Below, piece after piece: positions 1 to 9,929 of a stretch of DNA of 64,000 nucleotides. Numbering within the stretch: the first letter of the stretch is position 1; the number at the start of each line of letters is the position of its first letter. Source of the DNA: Helichrysum umbraculigerum. Its lineage: Eukaryota > Streptophyta > Magnoliopsida > Asterales > Asteraceae. The stretch covers positions 155,872,759 to 155,936,758 of the forward strand of contig CATIUR010000003.1 of assembly GCA_949592205.1 (NCBI GenBank), in the 5' to 3' direction. Position numbers and translations under genes: made by a program. The notes beneath the pieces were generated by a model, which searched no databases, was not told where the DNA came from, and saw only the letters and a program-made list of their open reading frames with translations.

Positions 1-2
1 TG

Positions 3-3000
3 CTTACTGATGATGTGATTACTGGTACTTTCCTTGTTAACTCTGTACCAGCTCGTGTATTATTTGATTCTGGAGCAAATTGCTCGTTTATATCAGTGCA
101 ATTTTGTGATAAACTGAAATTGATGCCCTCTGTGATTTCTAATCCCTTAGAAGTTGAGGTAGCTGATGGTAAGACAGTTCCTGTTACCACATCGGTAGCC
201 GGAGCTAGTATATTAATAGAGGATCATGAATTTCCAGTTTCTTTCCTATTGATGCAAATCCCTAGTTTTGATGTGGTTCTTGGTATGGACTGGCTGAGTC
301 AAAACAAAGCCGACATCTCTTGTCATAAAAAGTTGATAAAAATCCCAGTTTCAAATCTATCATATGTTGTGGCGCGTGGGGAACGTGCAAAGGGTAGTAT
401 TCATGTAATATCCATGATAAAGGCTAGGAAGTCTTTAGTTAAGGGTTGTGAATCCTTTGTGGCCTATGTTGTAGATGTTAAATTAGAAAAGAAATCCATT
501 TTCGATATTCGGGTGGTTTCTGAATATTCGGACGTGTTTCCGGATGAATTGCCTGGTCTTCCACCTGTAAGAGATGTAGAATACCAAATTGATTTAATTC
601 CTGGTTCGTCTCCAGTAGCAAGGGCTCCTTATAGATTAGCTCCTTCCGAAATCCGTGAAATGATGGGGCAAATTCAGGAATTGTTAGATAAGGGATTTAT
701 TAGGCCGAGTTCATCGCCGTGGGGTGCTCCAGTGTTGTTTGTGAAGAAGAAAGATGGTACTCTTCGTATGTGCATCGATTATCGGGAGTTAAATAAGAGA
801 ACAGTGAAGAACAAATACCCATTGCCCAGAATTGATGAATTGTTTGATCAATTACAAGGATCCTCATATTTTTCGAAAATTGATTTGAGGTCGGGATATC
901 ATCAAGTCCGAGTTCGTGAGGAAGATATTCCTAAAACCGCTTTTCGCACGAGGTATGGACACTATGAGTTTTTGGTTATGCCGTTTGGGTTAACGAATGC
1001 TCCTGCAATCTTTATGGATTTAATGAATCGTGTATGTCGTCCCTATCTTGATCAGTTTGTGATTGTGTTTATCGACGATATTTTCATTTATTCCAAGTCT
1101 GAAGCGGATCATGAAATGCATCTAAGAATGATACTTGAGACTTTGAAAAGAGAGCAGGTTTATGCAAAGTTTTCGAAATGTGAGTTTTGGTTACGTGAGG
1201 TGCAGTTTTTGGGGCATATCAATTGCAAAGATGGGGTTAGAGTGGATCCGTCTAAAGTGAAAGCTGTTATGAATTGGAATGCGCCTAAATCTCCTTCAGA
1301 AATTAAGAGTTTTCTTGGATTAGCAGGATACTATAGAAAGTTTATCAAAGATTTTTCCAAAATTGCGAGTTCATTGACTAAGTTAACTCGGAAGGATGTG
1401 AAATTTCAGTGGACCGAACAACAAGTGGCAGCTTTTCAGACATTAAAGCAATTATTGTGTCAAGCCCCGGTGTTGGCGTTACCTGATGGGTCGGATGACT
1501 TCATTGTTTATTGTGATGCATCGCATACCGGATTAGGTGGTGTTTTAATGCAAAGAGATCGTGTAATTGCGTATGCTTCTAGACAGCTTAAACCACATGA
1601 AAAGAATTATCCGACGCACGATTTAGAACTTGCGGCTGTAATTTTTGCCCTGAAGATTTGGAGACATTATTTGTATGGTACGAAATGTGTAATTTGCACG
1701 GATCATAAAAGTCTTCAGTACATGTTTTCGCAAAAAGAATTGAATATGCGTCAGAGGCGGTGGTTAGAATTGATTAAAGATTATGATTGCGAGATCCGTT
1801 ATCACCCGGGTAAAGCTAACGTGGTTGCGGATGCATTGAGTCGAAATATATCTAGTGACAAGATTTGTTTTATGCGATTAGAGGTGTCCTCTGATTTGAT
1901 TTCTCAGCTTAGAGTCGCACAGATTGAAGCCTTATTGGATATTAATTTGAAATCCGAGATCATGTTGAAACGAAAGGAATTGTTAGTTGATGATTCACGT
2001 GGGTTGAAAACTTTTCAGTCTCGGGTTTGGGTTCCGTTAATTGGTGGACTTCGTGAGTTGATTTTGACGGAGGTTCATAAATCGAGATTATCTATTCATC
2101 CCGGTAGTACGAAAATGTATAACGATTTGAAACCTCTTTATTGGTAGCCAACAATGAAAACGGATGTAGCTAGATTTGTGGAATCATGTCATATTTGTTC
2201 CCAGGTAAAAGTCGAGCATCAAAAACCTTATGGTTCGTTGAAACAATTGGAGATACCCGAGTGGAAATGGGAACACATCACTATGGATTTTGTCACTAAG
2301 TTACCACGTACGCAGAAAGGCAACGATATGATTTGGGTTGTTGTTGATCGTTTAACTAAAAGCGCCCATTTTCTTGCGACCAGTGAAACCGCTTCTTTGA
2401 CTCGTTTGGCTCAGTTGTATATAAATGAGATTGTATCGAGGCACGGAATACCATTATCTATTGTGTCAGATCGAGATTCCAGGTTTGTGTCAGGCTTTTG
2501 GCAGAATCTTCAGAAAGAGTTAGGTACTCGAGTTAATCTTAGTACTGCATATCATCCTCAGACAGATGGACAGTCAGAGAGAACCATTCAGACACTTGAG
2601 GATATGTTACGGGCGTGTATTTTGGAGTATGGGGGTTCGTGGGACTCTCACTTACCTTTGGTGGAATTTGCGTATAATAATTCGTATCATTCTAGCATTG
2701 GCATGCCACCATATGAAATGCTTTATGGACGTCGTTGTCGAACGCTAACTTGTTGGTTAGAGGCTGGGGAGAAACAGTTTGCGGGTCCCGATATTGTCCA
2801 GATTACGGCAGATAAGGTGGCTATAGCTCGCGAGAAATTGAAAGCCGCCAGAGATAGGCAGAAACAGTATGCTGATCCGCGTCGTCGACCAGTTAATTTT
2901 GTCGAAGGTGAATTGGTTTATTTAAAAGTGTCACCTTGGAAGGGTGTGATTCGGTTTGGTAAGCGTGGGAAATTGGCTCCGAGATTCATAGGTCCATTCA

Positions 3001-3356
3001 AAATTCGTCAAGTAGTTAATGACCAAACCGTTGCCTTAGACCTTCCTTCTGAATTAAGTGGTATTCACGATACCTTTAATGTTTGCTATTTGCGGAAATG
3101 TAATGTGGAGGATCCAACCCAAATCCTTCCGTTACAAGATCTTAGAGTTGACCAAGGTCAGAAATTAATAGAAGAGCCCATTGAGTTAGTTGATAGAAAA
3201 GTGACTAAATTACGCAAGAAGGAGATACCTATGGTTCTAGTGAAATGGAAACATAGTTTGGGAGAAAATCTTACTTGGGAGACCGAGTCGAGTATGAGGG
3301 CCCGTTACCCTAGTTTGTTCGAGTCTAGTCAGATTTCGGGGACGAAATCTTTTTGA
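3..3356 (+). pseudogene. Ty3/gypsy (Tekay-like) pol polyprotein, 3' part, one in-frame stop
   Basis: The frame is open from the left window edge, so gag and the 5' LTR lie outside. Domains in order: aspartic protease with VLFDSGA (near 57-77); reverse transcriptase with the FIDDI catalytic box (near 1068-1085); RNase H with YCDAS (near 1509); integrase HHCC zinc-binding part (near 2075-2215); integrase core with MDF, SDRDSRF and GQSERTIQ supplying the D, D and E residues (2283-2590); and a C-terminal chromodomain-like stretch ending in WETESSMRARYPSLF. The last feature, with the LTR, points to the Tekay/Del lineage of chromoviruses. A single stop at 2145-2147 replaces the second Trp of the usual YWWP motif (TGG to TAG) in the integrase zinc-binding region; the frame is otherwise open to 3356. 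The element could not make integrase without readthrough. Clade is inferred from family knowledge; domain identity is secure. Confidence 0.93.
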
Positions 3357-3368
3357 GGAGGGAAGATT
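3355..3368 (+). other. Polypurine tract of element E1
   Basis: GAGGAGGGAAGATT lies immediately before the 3' LTR and overlaps the pol stop codon. It is the expected plus-strand primer site. The preceding GGGGACGAAATC is also found before the polypurine tracts of E2 and, on the minus strand, E4. Confidence 0.8.
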
Positions 3369-3811
3369 TGTAACACCCTGAATTGGGCCCAGTAGAATCA
3401 GGTATTTATTTAAATTTAAATACGTACATTTAATTGTTTGAATATGTTTGATTGTGAAATTAATAGGTAAATAAGCCTCAGGAGATATTGTGACTAGTAA
3501 AATATTATTTGTTTTAAATAATATTCGATGACGGTAAAATAAAATAATTTTCTCGCAATTAGTATTTAAGTTCCAGACAATAGATCAAAGAAGGGTATAA
3601 TATTGTACTGTAACTAAAAAGGGTCGGTTTTAATAAATTGGGGAGGCCGATCATTTTTCCCCAACTTCCTCATTCTTCACCAATTTATAACCTAACTAAA
3701 AAACCTAGATAAAATCATTTCCAAATCAAAAGCTTGTACCAAATTGATTGAAGATTGAAGCTTGGAAACATAGAGATCATCATCATCATCTTGTTTTGAT
3801 CTCTCAAACTT

Positions 3812-4516
3812 GTAAGTTATTTGTTTGATGGTTATATATGAGATTAATTAGGTATATGTGATTTGAATGATAAGTGTTAATTAGTTGTATGAATGTTATG
3901 TGTATGAGGTTATTAGATGTTATGGTAGCCTAATATTGGTGAATTTTCGAGTATAACATTGAGTTTGGTTGATTTGGAGATTATTGGTTCGAACATGAAT
4001 AGTGCAGAAATCGCAGGCCTGGAAGACGAAGGAATACGTTCGTATTCCATGGAGTACGTTCGTATTCCTGGGAATACGGCGTATTCCCGAACCGTATTCC
4101 CAATCGTATTCCTTAAATGAAGGTCTGATCAAAACTGAGCTGGAAAATGGTCGGGAATACGGCGTATTCCCTTGAATACGGTCGTATTCCCGGGAGTACG
4201 GCGTACTCGTAGACCGTATTCACCGGAATACGGCGTATTCAATTGAGTACGACCGTATTCCTATGTTTCGACTAGTAAATTTTCGATTGAGCTTAATTAT
4301 GTAATTTAGCTTGTACATTTTATTTATATTGCTTAGTATATGCTTGATTTTGGATATTAAGTAAATATGAATGATGATTACTTAAGTGTTTGAGTTAAAT
4401 GCAATGTGTTATATGATAGGAGATGATTTCTTCTTGACAATGTATGTGTACATTATATAAATATTATGAAAGGTTTGGATTGAATTACTGACTCACATGT
4501 TTTGATGTGTTTACAG
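3812..4516 (+). other. Putative LTR leader intron 1 of E1
   Basis: Donor ACTT|GTAAGT and acceptor GTGTTTACAG| flank a 705-nt segment about 215 nt downstream of the TATA-like box. Equivalent donor and acceptor pairs occur at matching places in E2 and E4. A 57-nt putative exon follows (4517-4573). No transcript evidence is available here; the call rests on cross-element conservation. Confidence 0.5.
4031..4261. repeat. Cluster of GGAATACG-N-CGTATTCC palindromes in the E1 LTR
   Basis: Two blocks (4031-4112 and 4153-4261) carry about eight near-perfect inverted repeats of type GGGAATACGGCGTATTCCC (9-nt arms, 1-2 nt centre), plus isolated half sites. Variants include GGAGTACG arms. The same motif clusters in both E2 LTRs at the equivalent place, inside putative intron 1. 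Paired half-sites of this kind could bind a dimeric DNA-binding protein or form cruciform/RNA structures; function is not shown. Confidence 0.85.
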
Positions 4517-4573
4517 ACCAAGCGAAGACTCAGTGAGTTTAGTCACTTGAGTAACTGAAGTTAAAGTGGACAG

Positions 4574-5023
4574 GTGAGTGGACTTTGATCTCTCACTATG
4601 TTTGGTGATCACTTATGTGGTTACTTCAAGTGTTAATTGTGCATTCATGTGTTAAGGCATATTTTGAACTAGAAGCAAGTGTTAAGAAACCTATTGGTTA
4701 TTGTGTTAAAGAGGTCAATCTTGTTGGACGTTTTGCTACAGGTTAGTTAACACGAGTGTTGTGAACATGTGTTGTGAATGGGGTTCGTGTTGACTAAAGG
4801 TAGCAAACCGTTATCGGTTAACCACTGTATTGGCCTGCAGTTGGTGTAAGTGTCGCTTGGTGGGCCACCGCGGCTGAGGGTGCCACAAGGGCCACCGATC
4901 CTCTAGTGATGTTGAGTCAATGTGTTAATTGTTGTAGACTCAGGGTGTTAAACTAAGTGTAGTGTTAGTGATGAGTTAACTCACTTAGCTTCGTGCTAAT
5001 CCCTCGTTGTTTACTCCTTGCAG
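4574..5023 (+). other. Putative LTR leader intron 2 of E1
   Basis: Donor ACAG|GTGAGT and acceptor CTCCTTGCAG| flank 450 nt. A branch-point-like GTGCTAAT lies about 25-30 nt before the acceptor, within a CACTTAGC...GCTAATCCC block that is also present before the matching acceptors in E2 and E4. Confidence 0.5.
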
Positions 5024-5234
5024 GTTAATATATTTTGTTAAGGGCGGGTCTCGGAGTAAATTGAAGGAGTGTTCGACAATGATGAAACTCTGATGATTTT
5101 TGTAATACTTCAAATGTTTTGGTTTAAGTAACGCTCATCTAGTTGTGTAGTTGTGTTATGAAATACTTATGTAAAAGAATTATGTATATTTTGGATAATC
5201 CAAGGATATATATATGGGATATTGCTTCCGCGAT

Positions 5235-5265
<31 letters not shown>

Positions 5266-5290
5266 TATGTTCTAAATTAGGGGCGTTATA

Positions 5291-5650
5291 AATGCACCTA
5301 CTACCTATACATGCACGTCCATAACAAATTATTCCATTTTATCGTATTTAATATATAGTATTAGTTTAACTTTATAATTAAACTTGTGGAGTTATATATT
5401 TAAGTGTGATGTTAATTAGTTATGGTGGAGACCTAAAACATCAACTTTGTCATTAATTAGGAACTGATGATACGATAGATATAGTAGTGTGGATTAGGGT
5501 CGGCACCACTTTAAGGAAAAGTGGAGATATACAATTTTAGCTATTGATTATTTGATTAACGTACATTCTAGATTTGTAAAACTGTATTTCACATTCACAT
5601 TATTGGTGTTGTTAGGATGAAGATATTACTTGACAAGCCAACCTATGCCC
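5291..5650. other. Intergenic, AT-rich
   Basis: No open frame or repeat recognised. It leads into the promoter-like region of the Spg1-like gene remnant. Confidence 0.6.
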
Positions 5651-5653
5651 AGA

Positions 5654-5660
5654 TATAAAA
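5654..5660 (+). promoter_or_regulatory. Putative TATA box of the Spg1-like remnant
   Basis: TATAAAA lies about 110 nt upstream of the ATG at 5771, just before CACGTAC. The position suits a plant core promoter. Confidence 0.4.
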
Positions 5661-5770
5661 CACGTACAGCTCATGACACTTCCCTCATTCTCTAGCTAAT
5701 ATTCTTACACCAAAAAACATTTCACAAAAGAGTCAAATTAGCAGAAAAATGTGGGGATTTCACCTCGAGA

Positions 5771-6114
5771 ATGATTATTTGGCGCGTAACGTTTGTTAAG
5801 CAATGTGCTAGATCTCCGTGGCGCCAAATTCTTGCTTGTTGGATTGGTAAATCTATAAGTATCGAAAATTGTTGAAATCTAGTTCAGGTCCTTTGATTTA
5901 TACGTCTCGTCGTGGTTGTTCTCGTGCCGAGAGAACAACGATGACGAGTGATACGTGCAGACGGTTTCCGTCAAGAGATTTGACGAGTTCTTCCAGAGAA
6001 ATGACGTCGTATTTTGGTGGTTCTGATCGTGATCATGATCATGACGCTTCTGATTTGGTGGCTTTGAAGATTAGTTTGTTGGGTGATCATAATATTGGCA
6101 AAACTAGCTTTCTG
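5771..6114 (+). pseudogene. Spg1/TEM1-like small GTPase, first exon remnant with frameshift
   Basis: From ATG 5771 the frame gives a basic N-terminus containing WRQILACWIGKSI, then hits a stop at about 5876. The next frame (from about 5855) gives KYRKLLKSSSG, then a Ser/Arg/Asp-rich stretch and DLVALKISLLGDHNIGKTSF. The last part holds a Walker A P-loop (G-x4-GKT) and resembles the start of the GTPase domain of plant septum-promoting GTP-binding protein 1. The two frames join as in that family if one base was lost near 5855, so this looks like a frameshifted gene. The homologous part stops at a likely splice donor (CTG|GTTAGT, partly overwritten by a MITE). No later G-box exons were recognised downstream. 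A shorter in-frame start at ATG 5941 is possible. Family assignment is from memory of conserved motifs. Confidence 0.6.
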
Positions 6115-6118
6115 GTTA

Positions 6119-6526
6119 GGCTATGTTCGGCAAACTAGCTTGTAGAAGCTTGTTGGAGCTTGTTGGAGCTTGAGCTTATTTTTTCCAAAACAAGCTTTGT
6201 TTGGCATACAAAAGTGTAGGAGCTTATTGGGAGCTTATTGAAAAAATAAGCTCTAGAATAATAAGCTACTTCAACTAGCTTTTAAAATAAGCTACAAGCT
6301 TATTGGGTGTGAAATTACATGAATACCCCTCTCTACATGTCTTTGATTTAAACTTTTTGTCCTTTTATGTCTATTCACATATTAAGCTCCAGCTCCAGCT
6401 ACTTTAACAAACACTTCTAAAAATTTATATAAGCTCCAGCTTCCAGCTCCAAAAATAAGCTCCAGCTACAAGCTCCAACTACAAGCTTCCAGCTCCAGCT
6501 ACCAGCTAGTTACGCCAAACACACCC
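6119..6526. mobile_element. Harbinger/Tourist-type MITE, 408 bp, TSD TTA
   Basis: Terminal inverted repeats GGCTATGTTCGGC (left) and GCCAAACACACCC (right) are imperfect reverse complements. They extend inward through AGCTTGTAG/AGCTCCAGCT-rich arms. TTA is duplicated at 6116-6118 and 6527-6529, the target preference of PIF/Harbinger elements. It has no coding capacity. It sits at the putative exon 1/intron 1 junction of the Spg1-like remnant. Confidence 0.8.
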
Positions 6527-6730
6527 TTAGTATAATATAATAGTAGAAAGAAAAGTTGATCATAAGCGTTTGGATTGATGGATTAAAACACAAAAATCTT
6601 AGATAATTAGAAAAGGGGCCGGGTTTGAATGATGAATTGAAGAAGACGTATGGACGATAAGATATGATAATAGTACTATAGTATACTGCCCCTAAGGAAG
6701 TGGAACAAGGAAATATCCATCCATTGTGTA

Positions 6731-7072
6731 ATGCCAAATTCTCAAAGGTTTGAAAGTGATCAAACGTCTGCAAGAGATCAACACGAACTTGAAGCCCCTA
6801 ATCAAAGGTTTGCAAGAGATCAACAAGTAGTACATGAATCATGGAACTACTATGGCAACTCAACACCACTGCCTTCAACGTCATACGGCTTTCGTGATGA
6901 TCCAACTCTAGTGCCTTTGACATATGATGAAGATCAAGCCAACTGCAATCAAGTGACTTTATCAATCGACAAAATTGGCCTTGATGAGATCCCAACTCCA
7001 CCGGTGCTTATGCAAAAGTTGGCGGCCTCGATGAATCTTTTGGCAGTAATATCCGAATACACAGAGATTTAA
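6731..7072 (+). CDS. Unrecognised 113-aa ORF
   Basis: ATG-initiated frame of 113 residues in a region otherwise full of stops. It is rich in Gln, Asn and Asp, with an internal near-duplication (SQRFESDQ / NQRFARDQ) in the first 35 residues. The C-terminal half (VTLSIDKIGLDEIPTPPVLM) has a more protein-like composition. I recognise no family. It could be an exon or 3' remnant of a larger gene, or chance. Its link to the Spg1-like remnant 600 bp upstream is unknown. No TATA-like box or splice sites were convincing. Confidence 0.3.
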   Translation: MPNSQRFESDQTSARDQHELEAPNQRFARDQQVVHESWNYYGNSTPLPSTSYGFRDDPTLVPLTYDEDQANCNQVTLSIDKIGLDEIPTPPVLMQKLAASMNLLAVISEYTEI

Positions 7073-7993
7073 TTTTTGTCGTAGACACGATTGAATATTA
7101 TATGACTTTTAGTAGCAGCTAACTTGCTGAACAGGCTTTTAAATGTTTAGTCATGTACAAATATTGTGTTGAGTTTGACATTATCGTTGTTCTTATGTAA
7201 TATAATATCACGAAGGTTGTGATTATGTTCTTTGAATATTTATTTGTTGGAATTTTGTTTGATGGGGTTTCGGAACGTAACGAAGGATCCACCACTTTAA
7301 GTATGTCAACCTCTGTAAAATCGTTACATTAAAAACATTAAACTTTCTCCATTAAAAAACATAAATCTTTTTTTTTTAAGTGAGATTAAATATGAATAAT
7401 GTAAGAAACAATGTGTTAAAAAAAAGTTTGTCCATTAGAAATTCTCTTACAAACCAAGTTTAATGTCAATCAATCATAGAGTCAAGGGAAACTGACTTTT
7501 AAAGTTATCTTTGAAATCTAAATTAACGGATTGAGCACGACGTATTATGAGATGAATTTAAGAATCAACCTGATAATAATTATAGGAGTTAATTGCATCG
7601 AAATATATCGAATTAAGGTATTGTATTTATAGTATGTAGCGAATTATTTGAACTTTTATTAGTATGTAATGGACTTTCAGTTTACTAGTATTGTATGTGG
7701 TTTATGGTAAAGTTAGATACTAGCGTGTCATCTATATGAGGTATACATCCTTAAAAGTTGACATATATCACCAAAATACTAATTACATTATGTGGCAAAT
7801 TAATTATTAGTTATAAGGATTTCACGTGTCACCTTATAAAAATGATCGACACACCAATAAAATTACCACAAAATACATATAATATCGATAAATTTATAGT
7901 TTTACACACACTACGTGAAAATTCAAATAATTCAATACACACTATTAATATCAAACCTGAGTTCGATACATTTCGAAGCACTTATCGCTGACT
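7073..7993. other. Intergenic, AT-rich
   Basis: AT-rich sequence with no credible gene. A 77-codon frame at 7758-7991 has no recognisable features. It is immediately followed by the ATGAA target-site duplication (7994-7998) of element E2. Confidence 0.6.
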
Positions 7994-8799
7994 ATGAATG
8001 TAACATCCTGTTTCTGGGCCTGGAAATAAATTTGCATTTTATTAAGTTTATTTAGTTTATTTGAAAATAAATGGTTTTAAAGGTCATCGATTTAATTGTG
8101 ACTAATGAAATATTGTTTGTTTTAAATAAACGAAGTCGACGGTAAAATAAAAGTATTTTGACTTACGGGTATTTTCGGGTTCCAGACAATAGGCTAGGAA
8201 GCGGGTATAATTTACACCTAATTAAAAGATGGGGCGGTGGATGACCGACTCATTTCTTGGTTCCTACCTAACTCTCATTTCCTTTGAAACACTCTCAAAC
8301 CCTCACCTCCATCATTGTAAATTAAATCAAGAACAAATCATTGTGACTAAATCTTGCTAAAGGAATCTGATTATCATCATCTCCTACATCATCTTCATCA
8401 TTAGATTGTAAGTGTTTTGGTGTTCTTAAGTTCATTTTATTGAAATTGGGTATATGATGAATATTGGTGTTTGGTATGAATTGAAGCTAGGAAATTATGT
8501 TTTGTTAACTACTTGTTGATTATTCATTGATATGAGTTGATTTCATGAAGATTATATGCTAAAATTGATAGTGTTCTTGATAGTTAGTTCATAAGCTAGG
8601 TTTTGATGATTTTGGGGTTTTGATGATGATATATGCTAGGATTACATGTTAGAATTGTTGGTTAGTTGTTATCATATGATTATGGTTGATACTTGAGGTC
8701 ATTTGCTGGGTAAAATCGTGTTTGTATCAATTTTGGTGATTTTGGGGTTTTGGTCTCGGAGTTGTGTTTTTGTTGAAAGTGCAGGTTCTGGTCTGCACT

Positions 8800-8988
8800 G
8801 GGAATACGGCGTATTCCCTTGAATACGGCGTATTCCCGGGAATCCGCCGGATTCCCTCGGGGTATTCCCAACCGTATTCGCTTAAAATCGGTCTGTTGTG
8901 TTTTGGGGCTGGGAATACGGCGTATTCAGCTGAATACGGCGTATTCCCATGAATACGGGCGTATTCAGCTGAATACGAACGTATTCCC
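8800..8988. repeat. Palindrome cluster in the E2 5' LTR
   Basis: About six GAATACGGCGTATTC-type palindromes and half-sites, with the GGGAATACGGCGTATTCCC core also seen in the E1 LTR. One site is diverged to a CCGCCGG-type centre. They lie in two blocks separated by about 45 nt, inside putative intron 1. Confidence 0.85.
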
Positions 8989-9184
8989 CTTGTTTAAATG
9001 AGTTTTTGTTCAGCTTCTATCTAGTATGGCATTTAATGATTGAACTAAGCTTATAGTTGATTTGTTTATGTGATACTAATCCTGAATGGTGATTAGGTTT
9101 GGTTAGTATTATGTTTAAGATATGGATTATGATTTGGATTAAGATATGGAACGAGACACTAACTTGTTATCTTTGTGTTCTCAG

Positions 9185-9242
9185 ATAAGCGGGCGGCAAC
9201 TCAGTGATATAAGACAACTGAGTTGAAGATCTTGGATTATCG
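9185..9242 (+). other. Putative 58-nt LTR leader mini-exon of E2 (5' LTR)
   Basis: It lies between acceptor TTGTGTTCTCAG| (ending 9184) and donor TTATCG|GTGAGT (9243). It contains AACTCAGT and ACTGAGTT, which can pair as a short stem. The putative intron 2 acceptor in this LTR now lies at 47146, beyond the inserted E3, so its splicing would be disturbed here. The 3' LTR copy is 50209-50266. Confidence 0.45.
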
Positions 9243-9790
9243 GTGAGTGGAATTGTATCCCTCGTTTCAATTCCGTTGTAACGAGTTTGGTTGCAACGGA
9301 TGGACTTTCGGTTAATAGTTTTGGTTTTGATTATTGATTTATTGGCATGATACGATATTGTGATTTGGTTTACTTGGTTATTATTGGTATTACTTGGTTG
9401 GCATGATGATTTATGCGGCATGAATAGGGTAGCTACATATTGGCATGACTATTATGCTATATGTGATGCTTGGGCCTTCGGGCATATGTGATTTCAGAGG
9501 TCAACGCTGGTTGGGTTTGGGGCTATTGTTTGGCTGGCAGGGTTTCCCGATACATGTAGTTGAGGGATGAATCCTCGTCAGTGAAGATAGCTTCCAAACT
9601 ATCGGTAAGCCACTGTTGGGGCCGGCAGTGGTTGTAGGCTTTCGCTGGTTGTCTAACCAGGGGCCGCCGATCCTCTTTGACGATACGTGCTTATGATTGC
9701 GATGCTTTAGGCGGTAATCATAATTTGTGTGATTGTTGTTTACGATGCTTTAGGCGGTAAACATTATTTGTAGGTTTGGTTTATACGTTG

Positions 9791-9881
9791 TGTGACACCC
9801 GTCAAATTAGGACTAGTTTTTAGCTCCTAATCATTTGGAATTACATGTAATTAGTGCTATGTGTTAGGCTAATTGTATGTA

Positions 9882-9929
<48 letters not shown>

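Larger units (their letters stand above)
3369..5290 (+). repeat. 3' LTR of element E1 (about 1.92 kb)
   Basis: It starts TGTAACACCC right after the polypurine tract and ends GGGGCGTTATA. The TG...TA ends differ from canonical TG...CA but match those of E4. It contains a TATA-like GGGTATAA near 3593-3600, a cluster of short palindromes (4031-4261), two putative introns, and a 27-nt A tract at 5239-5265. Blocks such as CCAGACAATAG and GACGGTAAAATAAA are shared with the E2 LTR, and similar blocks occur in E4. The right target-site duplication cannot be checked because the left end is outside the window. Confidence 0.85.
7999..9790 (+). repeat. 5' LTR of E2, left part
   Basis: It starts TGTAACATCC and includes a TATA-like GGGTATAATTT near 8203, putative intron 1 (8408-9184), the palindrome cluster (8800-8988), the putative mini-exon (9185-9242) and the donor of intron 2 (9243). 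It is cut after CGTTG (9786-9790), which is duplicated at 47056-47060 by the insertion of E3. Confidence 0.93.

Noticed and set aside
8764..9001. Short ORFs over the palindrome clusters (also 49788-50025, 3920-4132)
   Set aside because: They translate the palindromic repeats (NTAYS/GIRRIP patterns on both strands), which explains the apparent peptide repeats.
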